A stretch of DNA of 64,000 nucleotides from Streptomyces sp. SM10 (GTDB taxonomy: Bacteria > Actinomycetota > Actinomycetes > Streptomycetales > Streptomycetaceae). The stretch spans positions 124,001-188,000 of the forward strand of contig NZ_NEUF01000048.1 in NCBI RefSeq assembly GCF_002910915.1, in the 5' to 3' direction. Each line of letters begins with the position of its first letter. The stretch's first letter is position 1. Below the pieces are notes generated by a model. That model did no database searches. It was not told the DNA's origin and worked only from the letters and a program-made list of their open reading frames with translations. The position numbers were made by a program, and so were the translations under genes. This document shows, one piece after another, positions 29,583 to 38,087 of the stretch.

Positions 29583-30971
29583 GTGACCTCAGTCAGCGAC
29601 GTCTCCCCGAAGCCGCCCACGATCCCGGCCGCCCCCGCCCCCGCCCCCGCCCACCGTGTCTCCGCCGTGCTGCGCAGGGCCGTCGCCACCGGACTCGTCT
29701 CGGAGGAGCAGCCCGTCGCCGGATTCCTGGACCCCGAGGGGATCCGGGCCTCGGTCGAGAGCCTCCACGCCGCCTTCGCCCACGCCCCCGACGTGCTCCA
29801 CACCTTCGCCGTCAAGGCGGCCTCCCTGATCCCCGTGCTCCGGCTGCTCGCCGGGCTCGGCATGGGCTGCGAGGTGGCGAGCCCGGGGGAGCTGCGCCTC
29901 GCGCTCGACGCCGGCGTCGAGCCCTCGCGGATCGTCCTCGACTCGCCCGCCAAGACACGGCAGGAGATCCGCGAGGCCCTCGCCCTCGGTGTGGCCGTCA
30001 ACGCCGACAACCTCGACGAGCTGCGCCGCATCGACGCACTCCGCCCCCCGGGCAGCGCCTCGGTCGTCGGACTGCGCGTCAACCCCCAGGTCGGCGGCGG
30101 CTCCATCGGAGCGATGAGCACCGCCACCGCGACCTCGAAGTTCGGGGTGGCACTGCGTGATCCCGGCGCCCGCGAGCGCGTCGTGCGCGCCTTCACCGAA
30201 CGGCCGTGGCTGACCCGGCTCCACGCGCACGTCGGCTCCCAGGGGTGTCCGCTGGAACTCATCGCGGAGGGCGTGGCGGAGGCGTACCGGCTGGCCGAGG
30301 AGATCAACCGGAGGCTGGGCACCCGGCAGATCACGAGCCTCGACATCGGCGGCGGACTGCCCGTCAACTTCGACGACGACGGGACCCGCCCGACCTTCGC
30401 CGACCACACCCGCGCCCTGAGCGCTGCCGTCCCGGACCTCTTCGACGGCCGCTACGCGCTCGTCACCGAGTTCGGCCGCTCGCTGCTCGCCAAGAACGGG
30501 TTCGTCGCCGCACGCGTGGAGTACGTCAAGGAGGCCGGCGGCCGGCGCATCGCCGTCACCCACGCGGGAGCGCAGACCGCCACGCGCACCGTCCTGATGC
30601 CCGAGGCGTGGCCGCTGCGGGTGGGCGCCTTCGACAGCGACGGCATCCCCCGGACCGGCTCCCCGCTGCGCCAGGACATCGCCGGTCCCTGCTGTTTCGC
30701 CGGTGACGTCGTCGCCCACGGCCGGGATCTCCCGGAGCTGGAGGAGGGCGACCTCGTAGCCCTGTACGACACCGGCGCCTACTACTTCTCGACGCACTGG
30801 GCGTACAACAGCCTGCCCCGTCCCGCCGTCCACGGCTTCACAGTCGAACAGGACGGCAGCGTACGGCTGACCACGGTCCGTGCTGCGCAGACGCTCGACG
30901 AGATCGCGGCGGAGAGCGGCCTCGCCCACGCCGACGCGCTGGTCCCCCCGGGCGCTGCAGCCGGTTCCTGA
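29583..30971 (+). CDS. Diaminopimelate decarboxylase-like PLP enzyme (fold type III)
   Basis: 462 aa from the GTG at 29583 (MTSVSDVSPKPP); an ATG at 29550 is possible but lacks an RBS. Alanine-racemase-like barrel: HTFAVKAAS holds the PLP Lys, then GCEVASPGELRLALDAGV, HVGSQGCPLELI, DIGGGLPVNF and EFGRSLLAKNG. The second-subunit Cys and Asp are in GPCCFAGDVV, followed by YDTGAYYFSTHWAYN. This is a divergent relative of LysA/carboxynorspermidine decarboxylase; housekeeping lysA is usually another gene in Streptomyces, so the substrate is uncertain. Confidence 0.82.
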   Translation: MTSVSDVSPKPPTIPAAPAPAPAHRVSAVLRRAVATGLVSEEQPVAGFLDPEGIRASVESLHAAFAHAPDVLHTFAVKAASLIPVLRLLAGLGMGCEVASPGELRLALDAGVEPSRIVLDSPAKTRQEIREALALGVAVNADNLDELRRIDALRPPGSASVVGLRVNPQVGGGSIGAMSTATATSKFGVALRDPGARERVVRAFTERPWLTRLHAHVGSQGCPLELIAEGVAEAYRLAEEINRRLGTRQITSLDIGGGLPVNFDDDGTRPTFADHTRALSAAVPDLFDGRYALVTEFGRSLLAKNGFVAARVEYVKEAGGRRIAVTHAGAQTATRTVLMPEAWPLRVGAFDSDGIPRTGSPLRQDIAGPCCFAGDVVAHGRDLPELEEGDLVALYDTGAYYFSTHWAYNSLPRPAVHGFTVEQDGSVRLTTVRAAQTLDEIAAESGLAHADALVPPGAAAGS

Positions 30972-31070
30972 GGGGAACCGGACGATCCGGCGACGTAGGC
31001 GCAACCGTGGCAGTACGCCACGGGGACCCGGCACGTCGTCGTGGCGGGGGACGTCGTCCTGCGCGGCGGC

Positions 31071-31106
31071 CAGGAGACGGCCGGCGCGCGCCCCGGCCGT
31101 CTCCTG
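31071..31106. terminator. Bidirectional terminator between decarboxylase and lipoate ligase
   Basis: Perfect 14-bp stem (31071-31084 with 31093-31106), 8-nt loop, between two convergent genes. Confidence 0.8.
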
Positions 31107-31183
31107 CGGGGTGTGCCAGTCGGGAGCTGACGGGACCGGCCTCCTCCCCGGCCCGCGGAGAAGGCCGGCCGCCGGGTGCGCCG

Positions 31184-32248
31184 CTACGGCACCCGCGCCG
31201 TCCACTCCTCGGTGGCGAACTTCGTCCGCACCAGCTCCTTGGCCCGGGCCATCTCCCGCTCAGTGACCTCGCCGACGGTGAGCCCGTAGCGGTCGCGGAA
31301 GGAGGCGATCATGTTCTCGATGACCTGCTCGCGGACGAGGCCCGTCTGGCGGCGGAGCGGGTCGACGCGCTTCTTGGCGCTCCCGGTGCCCTTGTCGGAC
31401 ATCTTCTCCTTGCCGATGCGCAGGACCTCGAGCATCTTGTCCGCGTCGATGTCGTACGACATCGTCACGTGATGCAGGACGGCTCCCGGCGTACCGTCGG
31501 GGCCGGTGATCCGCTTCTGGGCGGCGCCCGCGATCTTTCCGGCGTCGGTGGCGATGTCGTTGAGGGGCTGGTACCAGGCCTTGATGCCCATGTCACCGAG
31601 CGCGCCCAGGACCCAGTCGTCGAGGTAGGCGTAGCTGTCGGCGAAGGAGAGGCCCGAGACCAGCGACTCCGGCACGGACAGGGAGTAGGTGATCGTGCTC
31701 ATGGGCTCCACGAACATGGCGCCACCCCCGGAGACACGACGGACCACGGTCATGCCGTGCTTCGCCACCGCCACCGGGTCCACCTCGTTCCGCAGGGACT
31801 GGAAGCTGCCGATGACCACAGCCGGCGAGGCCCATTCCCAGACCCTCAGCGTGGGGGCCCGCCGCCCGGCGGCCACCTCTGCGGTGAGGACCTCGTCCAG
31901 TGCCATGTGCAGGGCAGGGGCCTGCGGCTCCATGTGCACCAACTGCCAGGCGTAGTCGCTCCATTCGGTTGCACGGGCGAGCGCTCGCCGGACAGCGGTG
32001 CCTACGCCCTGCGCGGTCAGTCCGAGCATGACGGCCGACTCGGGCAGGGCTGCCGTGATCCGGGCCGCCAGGCCTGCCGTGTCCGTCGAGGAAGGGGCGC
32101 CCTCCAGAGCTCTGTTGATCGAGAGGATCGCCTCGTCGGGTTCCAGGAAGAAGTCCCCGGCGACCGCCACGTCGTGCAGGACACCTCCATCGACCTCCAG
32201 ATCGACGACGACCAGCTTGCCGCCGGGCACCTTGTACTCGCCATGCAC
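31184..32248 (-). CDS. lplA: Lipoate-protein ligase A with N-terminal accessory (LplB-like) domain
   Basis: Attaches lipoate to lipoyl domains of 2-oxoacid dehydrogenases and the glycine cleavage system. About 354 aa from GTG 32248 (GGAGAGG 9 nt upstream); a GTG six codons earlier is an alternative. Residues 1-75 (GEYKVPGGKLVVVDLEVDGG, DVAVAGDFFLEPDEAI) match the accessory domain that is C-terminal in E. coli LplA or a separate LplB elsewhere. The catalytic domain follows with RRVSGGGAMFVEP (lipoyl-AMP site), NDIATDAGKIAGAAQKR and LHHVTMSYDID. Domain order accessory-catalytic is notable. Confidence 0.85.
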   Translation of the reverse strand: MHGEYKVPGGKLVVVDLEVDGGVLHDVAVAGDFFLEPDEAILSINRALEGAPSSTDTAGLAARITAALPESAVMLGLTAQGVGTAVRRALARATEWSDYAWQLVHMEPQAPALHMALDEVLTAEVAAGRRAPTLRVWEWASPAVVIGSFQSLRNEVDPVAVAKHGMTVVRRVSGGGAMFVEPMSTITYSLSVPESLVSGLSFADSYAYLDDWVLGALGDMGIKAWYQPLNDIATDAGKIAGAAQKRITGPDGTPGAVLHHVTMSYDIDADKMLEVLRIGKEKMSDKGTGSAKKRVDPLRRQTGLVREQVIENMIASFRDRYGLTVGEVTEREMARAKELVRTKFATEEWTARVP

Positions 32249-32384
32249 GGATTCGTTCCTCTCCACGGTTCGGTGCGGGGTACTGAAGCTGTCGCACCGT
32301 CACGAGCGGCTGTGTGGGCGGCTGTGCGGCCCCGATGCCGCAGGCGCGGCCTTCGGGGCAACGGCTGCGGGTGGGTGCCTCACC

Positions 32385-33023
32385 TCATCCTCCGACCTTG
32401 CCCGCGGCGATGCGCTCACCACGCGTCGAGTCGACCACGATGGGGACGCCGTCGGGAACGGCCCCTTCGAGGTCGCTCAGCAGGTCGTCGAGCGGGGGCA
32501 GACCGCCGGGGCTGCGGACGTGGACGTACAGGGTTCTGGACTGCGCCTCGACGCTTGTGACCGACGCGCCGGGGGTGTGGGAGAGCCATCGCTGCGCGGT
32601 GCTCTTGGTCCGTGAGGTCCAGTTGTTCAGCAGCACGGTGGTCACCGTGTTGGCGCCGAGCGGGAGGAGCACGGCGGTGAAGAGCAGTCCGAGCATGACG
32701 TAGGCGCGTCGTGGAGCCCGCCGACGGCCCTCGGCGGCCTGGGTGATTCCAATGGCCGCGAAGACCACCATCCCGGCGAACACACCCTGGATCCTCAGTT
32801 CCGCGAGCTGGGTCAGCTGGGCCACCCGGTCCGTCCCCGACGCCGGAGCGGCCGGGGGCGGAGCGGGAGCCTGGGCAGGGGGCATCTGCTGGGGCTGGGA
32901 GTCCATCTGGCGCTGCATGTCGCGCCGCTCCGCCCGGTTGGACACCGCGGTGGCGGTGCCCGAGATCACCGCGGTACGGGCGATCGTCCCCAACAGGCCG
33001 GGGCGTCCGAATCGTCGTGGCAT
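32385..33023 (-). CDS. Chimeric-looking membrane protein: SHOCT-protein N-terminus fused to a two-TM protein
   Basis: 212 aa from ATG 33023 (AAGGAGAC upstream). Residues 1-80 (MPRRFGRPGLLGTIARTAVI, SGTATAVSNRAERRD, then Gln/Pro-rich, then DRVAQLTQLAELRIQGV) look like Streptomyces SHOCT-domain proteins, but the SHOCT motif stops halfway. It is replaced by two membrane helices (FAGMVVFAAIGITQA and YVMLGLLFTAVLLPLGANTV) and a soluble tail (SVEAQSRTLYVHVRSPGGLP, VPIVVDSTRG). It could be a fusion created by deletion between neighbouring genes. Function unknown; encoded upstream of the lipoate ligase on the same strand. Confidence 0.65.
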   Translation of the reverse strand: MPRRFGRPGLLGTIARTAVISGTATAVSNRAERRDMQRQMDSQPQQMPPAQAPAPPPAAPASGTDRVAQLTQLAELRIQGVFAGMVVFAAIGITQAAEGRRRAPRRAYVMLGLLFTAVLLPLGANTVTTVLLNNWTSRTKSTAQRWLSHTPGASVTSVEAQSRTLYVHVRSPGGLPPLDDLLSDLEGAVPDGVPIVVDSTRGERIAAGKVGG

Positions 33024-33223
33024 GGCTGGCCGTCTCCTTCGTCTCTTCAGCTGCGTCGAGTGCTCTCCGGCCGGCAGGTCTCCTGCCACCTCGTCGCCGA
33101 CGACGGCACCGCCCCGGACGCGGCGGCCTGACCGCCTGTACGGGGCTCGCCTCCCGTACGTACGATCCGCGAACGCGTCGCGGAACCACAGAACTCAGCA
33201 TGTCGCAGCAAGGAGCCTCACCC

Positions 33224-35029
33224 GTGTTCACCACCCGCCCCACCCTCCAGGGCACCTTCGGCATGGTGTCCTCCACCCACTGGCTCGCCTCGCAGTCCGC
33301 GATGGCCGTCCTGGAGGACGGCGGCAACGCCTACGACGCGGCCGTCGCCGCCGGATTCGTCCTGCACGTCGTCGAGCCCCACCTCAACGGCCCGGCCGGC
33401 GAGGTCCCGATGATCCTCGCGCCGAAGGACGGCGAGGTGCGGGTGCTGTGCGGCCAGGGCCCCGCCCCCGCGGGTGCCTCCGCCGCGCGCTACCGCTCGC
33501 TCGGACTGGACCTCGTCCCCGGCACCGGACCGCTCGCCGCCGCCGTGCCGGGCGCCTTCGACGCCTGGATGCTGCTGCTCCGCGACCACGGCACCAAGAC
33601 CGTCGCCGAGGTCCTGCGCTACGCGATCGGCTACGCCGAGGACGGCCACGCCCCCGTCGAGCGCGTCGGCCAGACCGTCGAGACCGTCCGCGAGCTCTTC
33701 GAGAGCGAGTGGCCGACCTCCGCCGACGTCTACCTCCCGGGCGGCAGGGCGCCCGAACCGGGCAAGCTGTTCCGCAACCCGGTCCTCGCCGCCACCTGGC
33801 GCCGCCTCGTCGACGAGGCCGAGGAGTCGGGCGGCCAGGACCGCGTCGCGCAGATCGACGCAGCCCGGGGGATATGGCGCACCGGCTTCATCGCCGAGGC
33901 ACTGGTCCGCCAGTCCGCCGTCCCCACCATGGACACCAGCGGGAGCCGTCACACCGGCACCCTCACCGCCGCCGACCTGGCGGACTGGTCCGCGACCTAC
34001 GAGGCGCCCGCCACCTACGACTGGAACGGCTGGACACTCGCCAAGGCGGCAGGCTGGAGCCAGGGCCCCGCCTTCCTCCAGCAGCTCGCCCTCCTCCCGG
34101 ACGAGCTCCCGGCGTACGGCTCCGCCGACTACGTCCACCTGCTCATCGAGGGCTGCAAGCTCGCCATGGCCGACCGCGAGGCCTGGTACGGAGACGCCAC
34201 CGGTGTGCCGCTCGACGCGCTGCTCTCCGCGCCGTACAACGACGAGCGCCGCACCCTGATCAAGGACACCGCCTCCCTGGAGCTGCGTCCCGGCAGCCCC
34301 GAGGGCCGGACCCCCGTCCTCAGCGCCCACGCCCACGCCGTCGCCTCCGGCGAGTCCGGCTTCGACGCCATGGGCATCCCGGTGGCCGGAGCGGGCGAGC
34401 CGACGGTCGCCAAGGACGGTGCGACCCGCGGGGACACCTGCCACCTCGACATCGTGGACCGCTGGGGCAACATGGTCGCCGCCACGCCCAGCGGTGGCTG
34501 GCTCCAGTCCAACCCGGTCGTGCCCGAGCTGGGCTTCCCGCTCGGCACCCGGCTGCAGATGGCCTGGCTCGACGAGGGCCTGCCCAACACCCTGACCCCC
34601 GGCCGGCGGCCCCGCACGACGCTCACCCCGTCCCTCGCCCTGCGCGACGGGGTCCCCGTGATGGCGTTCGGCACCCCCGGCGGCGACCAGCAGGACCAGT
34701 GGCAGCTGCACTTCTTCCTCGCCGTCGCACAGCGCGACGAGGTCCGCGGCGGCCCCGACCTCCAGGGCGCCATCGACGCCCCGAACTGGCACAACGACAG
34801 CTTCCCCGGCTCCTTCTTCCCGCGCGGGATGCGCCCGGGCAGCGTCACCGTGGAGGAGGGCATGGCCCCGGAGGTCGTCGAGGAACTGCGCCGACGGGGC
34901 CACGACGTCACCGTCGGGGACCCCTGGTCCGAGGGCCGGATGTGCGCGGTCGCCAGGGACCCGGAGACCGGCGTCCTGTCCGCCGCGGCCAACCCGCGCG
35001 GGATGCAGGGGTACGCCGTCGGCCGCTGA
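33224..35029 (+). CDS. Gamma-glutamyltransferase family protein, cytoplasmic type
   Basis: 601 aa; the GTG at 33224 is chosen because AAGGAG (33210-33215) lies 8 nt upstream, though an in-frame ATG exists at 33200. There is no signal peptide (MFTTRPTLQGTFGMVSSTHW). GGT-fold motifs: ASQSAMAVLEDGGNAYDAAVAAGF and HLNGPAGEVPMI. The self-processing Thr lies in GDTCHLDIVDRWGNMV (Thr405), so the normal TTH triplet is TCH preceded by Asp. MAFGTPGGDQQDQWQLHFFL replaces the usual G(S/T)PGG binding site. Such proteins belong to the ywrD-like branch; substrates are unknown, and acylase activity is possible. Confidence 0.85.
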   Translation: MFTTRPTLQGTFGMVSSTHWLASQSAMAVLEDGGNAYDAAVAAGFVLHVVEPHLNGPAGEVPMILAPKDGEVRVLCGQGPAPAGASAARYRSLGLDLVPGTGPLAAAVPGAFDAWMLLLRDHGTKTVAEVLRYAIGYAEDGHAPVERVGQTVETVRELFESEWPTSADVYLPGGRAPEPGKLFRNPVLAATWRRLVDEAEESGGQDRVAQIDAARGIWRTGFIAEALVRQSAVPTMDTSGSRHTGTLTAADLADWSATYEAPATYDWNGWTLAKAAGWSQGPAFLQQLALLPDELPAYGSADYVHLLIEGCKLAMADREAWYGDATGVPLDALLSAPYNDERRTLIKDTASLELRPGSPEGRTPVLSAHAHAVASGESGFDAMGIPVAGAGEPTVAKDGATRGDTCHLDIVDRWGNMVAATPSGGWLQSNPVVPELGFPLGTRLQMAWLDEGLPNTLTPGRRPRTTLTPSLALRDGVPVMAFGTPGGDQQDQWQLHFFLAVAQRDEVRGGPDLQGAIDAPNWHNDSFPGSFFPRGMRPGSVTVEEGMAPEVVEELRRRGHDVTVGDPWSEGRMCAVARDPETGVLSAAANPRGMQGYAVGR

Positions 35030-35074
35030 CCACCTGCCCGGGGCGCCCCCGGCGGACCGTGCTTAGCTGGAGTC

Positions 35075-35932
35075 ATGATCGATGACTTCCTGTACGGGAC
35101 CGCCGGGCACGCCGGGCCGACCGCCGACGTGGAGGCGGCGGTCCGGGCAGCGGCGGCCGCCGAGATCCTGCCGCGCTACCAGCAGCTGGCCGCACACGAG
35201 ATCGTCGAGAAGAGCGGCCCGCACGACCTGGTCACCGCGGCTGACCGGGGGGCCGAGGAACACCTGACCGCGTCCCTGAAGCGGCTGCTGCCCGGCTCCG
35301 TCGTCGTCGGCGAGGAAGCCGTCCACGCCGACCCCTCGGTCTACGACGCACTCGGCGGCGACGCCCCCGTGTGGATCGTCGACCCGGTCGACGGCACCCG
35401 CCAGTTCGTCCACGGCGAGCCGGGCTTCTGCACCCTGGTGGCCCTCGCCCGCCACGGCGAGGTCTATGCCTCGTGGACGTACGCCCCGGTCCTGGACGAG
35501 ATGGCCGTCGCCGTACGAGGGAGGGGAGCCACCCTCAACGGAACTCCGGTGCACAGCGGTTCGCCCGCGCCCGGAGCCGTGCTCAAGGTGGCCATGTCCC
35601 ACCCCGACCACACCTCCGACGCGCAGAAGCGGGCCCTGTTCGGCCTGCGCACCGAGGGCATCGACGCCCGCGCGTGCGGCTCGGCGGGTCTCGAGTACCT
35701 CGCCGTCGCGTGCGGCGCGCAGGACGCCGTCGCCTTCAACTGGGAGCTCGCCTGGGATCACGCGGCGGGGCTGCTCCTCGTCACCGAGGCAGGGGGCACC
35801 GAGTCGACGTTCTCCGGGGTCCCGTACCGCATCACCGGCGGGAACGACCTGCCCTTCACCGCGGCCAGGGACCGGGCGACGGCGGACCGGATCCTCCAGG
35901 CGCTACGCGCTCCCGGCCCCGAGGCCGGCTGA
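35075..35932 (+). CDS. Inositol monophosphatase-family phosphatase (HisN-like)
   Basis: Mg-dependent phosphatase, 285 aa. Metal-binding motifs in order: VVGEEAVH, WIVDPVDGTRQFVHGEPGFCT and NWELAWDHAAGLLLVTEAGG. In actinobacteria this family includes histidinol-phosphatase HisN, inositol-1-phosphatase SuhB and CysQ-like enzymes; the sequence alone does not decide. TTAGCT at 35063-35068 lies 6 nt before the ATG, so the message may be leaderless; the GGAG at 35069 is too close to act as a normal RBS. 35933-36139 downstream shows no gene. Confidence 0.85.
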   Translation: MIDDFLYGTAGHAGPTADVEAAVRAAAAAEILPRYQQLAAHEIVEKSGPHDLVTAADRGAEEHLTASLKRLLPGSVVVGEEAVHADPSVYDALGGDAPVWIVDPVDGTRQFVHGEPGFCTLVALARHGEVYASWTYAPVLDEMAVAVRGRGATLNGTPVHSGSPAPGAVLKVAMSHPDHTSDAQKRALFGLRTEGIDARACGSAGLEYLAVACGAQDAVAFNWELAWDHAAGLLLVTEAGGTESTFSGVPYRITGGNDLPFTAARDRATADRILQALRAPGPEAG

Positions 35933-36139
35933 TCAGCCGGCCTCCAGCACGGCTTCGACGTCGCGGACGACTCCGGCCGCCTCCTACCGGGCACCTGGGT
36001 GAGCCGGGCGGCCATCGTGGCGACGGCGGGGTGGGTTCGCAGGCAGTGGTCATCGAGGCATGACGCTACCCGGAGGACCGCTGCCGGTGCGCGTGAATAT
36101 CCTGGGAGCCCGGCCACCGGCTGACAAAGGAGTCCGAAG

Positions 36140-37555
36140 GTGCCATCGATGCTGGATGCCGTCGTCGTGGGGGCGGGCCCCAACGGACTGACGGCCGCGG
36201 CCGAGCTGGCCCGTCGCGGCTTCGCCGTAGAGGTGTTCGAGGCGAGGGAGACTGTCGGGGGAGGCGCCCGGACCGAGGAGCTGACCCTTCCCGGCTTCCG
36301 CCACGACCCGTGTTCCGCCGTGCACCCGCTGGGCATCGGATCCCCGGCCTTCAGTGCGATGCCCCTCGCCCGGCACGGCCTCGAATGGCTCCACGCTCCG
36401 CTCTCTCTCGCCCATCCCTTCCCGGACGGCTCCGCGGCGCTGCTCAGCCGGTCCGTCGGGGAGAGCGCCATGTCGCTGGGTCCGGCGGACGCCGGTGCCT
36501 ACCGCAGACTCGTCGCCCCGTTCACCGGCCACTGGGACACCCTCGCCGCCGACTTCCTGCGCACCCCGTGGGACGGCCTGCCCCTGGACCCGTACCGCTG
36601 GGCGCGGTTCGGGCTCGACGCGGTCCAGCCCGCGACCCTGCTCTCCCGGCGCTTCCGGGGCGAGAAGGCACGCGCGCTGATCGCCGGTCTCGCCGGGCAC
36701 GCCATCGCCCCGACGAACGGCTTCGCCACGGCGGGGATCGCCCTGCTCTTCGTCCTCGCGGCGCACGAGAACGGCTGGCCCGTGCCACGCGGCGGCTCGC
36801 AGGCGATCTCCGACGCCCTCGCCTCCTTCCTGCGCGAGCAGGGCGGCGTGATCCGCACGGACTTCGAGGTCAGGCGCCTCGACGAACTCCCGCCCGCGCG
36901 CGCGTACGTCTTCGACACCTCACCGACCGCGCTCGCCCGGATCGCCGGCCTCGGCGGGGCCTACGACCACTACCGTTACGGTCCCTCCTGCTTCAAGATC
37001 GACTACGCGCTGTCGGGCCCCGTGCCCTGGACGGCGGAGGAGGCCCGGAGGGCCGGCACGGTCCATGTGGGCCCCACCGCCGCCGAGATCGACGCCTCCC
37101 TGCGCGCCGCGGTGGACGGCCGCGACCCCAGCGTCCCCTTCCTGATCACCGCGCAGCCCAGCCTCGTCGACCCGGGCCGCGCCCCCGAGGGGCGCCACGT
37201 CTTCTGGGTGTACGGGCACGTCCCGGCCGGCTGGGAGGGCGACGCCACGGAGGTCATCGAACGCCAACTGGAGCGCTTCGCCCCCGGGTTCCGCGACCTG
37301 GTCCTGGCCCGCGCGGTCGCCGGACCGCCCCAGCTGGCCGCCCGCAACGCCAACTACGTCGGCGGCGACATCGGCACCGGGGCCTTCGCCGGACTCCAGA
37401 CGGTGCTCCGGCCCAAGCTGGCCCGCGTGCCGTACGCCACCGCCCACCCGGCGGTCTTCCTCTGCTCGTCGGCCACCCCGCCCGGCCCGGGCGTGCACGG
37501 CATGTCGGGACACCACGCGGCGAAGGCGGTGTGGCGGCGCCTGAGGGCGGAGTGA
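36140..37555 (+). CDS. FAD-dependent oxidoreductase (phytoene desaturase-like)
   Basis: 471 aa from GTG 36140 (AAGGAG 7 nt upstream). The N-terminal dinucleotide-binding motif [20 protein letters not shown] is followed by [16 protein letters not shown]. The rest follows the CrtI/amine-oxidase fold with [21 protein letters not shown] and the C-terminal FAD motif [18 protein letters not shown]. Actinobacterial members are often annotated as phytoene dehydrogenase-like, but no carotenoid genes lie nearby. Substrate unknown. Confidence 0.86.
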   Translation: MPSMLDAVVVGAGPNGLTAAAELARRGFAVEVFEARETVGGGARTEELTLPGFRHDPCSAVHPLGIGSPAFSAMPLARHGLEWLHAPLSLAHPFPDGSAALLSRSVGESAMSLGPADAGAYRRLVAPFTGHWDTLAADFLRTPWDGLPLDPYRWARFGLDAVQPATLLSRRFRGEKARALIAGLAGHAIAPTNGFATAGIALLFVLAAHENGWPVPRGGSQAISDALASFLREQGGVIRTDFEVRRLDELPPARAYVFDTSPTALARIAGLGGAYDHYRYGPSCFKIDYALSGPVPWTAEEARRAGTVHVGPTAAEIDASLRAAVDGRDPSVPFLITAQPSLVDPGRAPEGRHVFWVYGHVPAGWEGDATEVIERQLERFAPGFRDLVLARAVAGPPQLAARNANYVGGDIGTGAFAGLQTVLRPKLARVPYATAHPAVFLCSSATPPGPGVHGMSGHHAAKAVWRRLRAE

Positions 37556-37787
37556 GCGGAAGTCGACTCACCCGAAAGCGCGGACTCGGCCGTGCGCCCC
37601 GCGGCGTCAGGTCTCCCGCGCATGCAGTCATGGGAGTGCGGCACTGTGCCGAATCGGCTGCGCACAGGTTGCTTTCGGCCAATGAGATGCCTCCTGTGGT
37701 GCCAAGGAACCACGGATCCCTAGGGTCGGACGCATCCCGGGGTGAGCGCGGCGCCGGATGGTCGGAGTGCTCGGAAAGAGGCGTGGC

Positions 37788-38087
37788 GTGATCGAGTTGG
37801 CCCATGTGATCAATGACCTGAGAGAGGAACTGGAACGTGCAACGGGTGCGGCCGAGGGCGCGACACTGAAGTTCGAGCTGGGAACCATCGAGCTCGAAGT
37901 GTCGGTTGCACTGGAGCGGTCCGGCAACACCGGGGCGAAGGTGCGCTTCTGGGTGGTGGAGTCCGGCGCCGAGGCGGCGGTCGCCCACACGGGGACGCAG
38001 CGCATCACCCTGTCGCTGAAACCGACGATTGCCGGATCGGTCAACCCGCCGTACGTCTCCGGCAACGCCGAGGCCCACGAGCGGTGA
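37788..38087 (+). CDS. Trypsin-co-occurring domain protein (trypco2-like), first gene of NACHT operon
   Basis: 99 aa from GTG 37788, with GGAAAGAGG about 7 nt upstream. The sequence IELAHVINDLREELERATGA, LKFELGTIELEVSVALERSG, GAKVRFWVVESGAEAAVAH and TQRITLSLKP matches the small beta-rich domain that repeatedly sits beside trypsin-NTPase genes in actinobacteria. It overlaps the next start by 4 nt (GTGA), so both proteins are made together. Family knowledge suggests it is a regulator, sensor or substrate of the protease-NTPase; its biochemical role is not established. A -10-like TAGGGT lies at 37721-37726. Confidence 0.8.
   Translation: MIELAHVINDLREELERATGAAEGATLKFELGTIELEVSVALERSGNTGAKVRFWVVESGAEAAVAHTGTQRITLSLKPTIAGSVNPPYVSGNAEAHER

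Noticed and set aside
30972..31070. Small coding region after the decarboxylase gene
   Set aside because: Frames such as VVVAGDVVLRGGQETAG are short, lack a start with RBS and lead into the terminator hairpin.
35933..36139. Gene relic between the phosphatase and the FAD oxidoreductase
   Set aside because: A minus-strand frame reads THPAVATMAARLTQV but no family could be matched with confidence.
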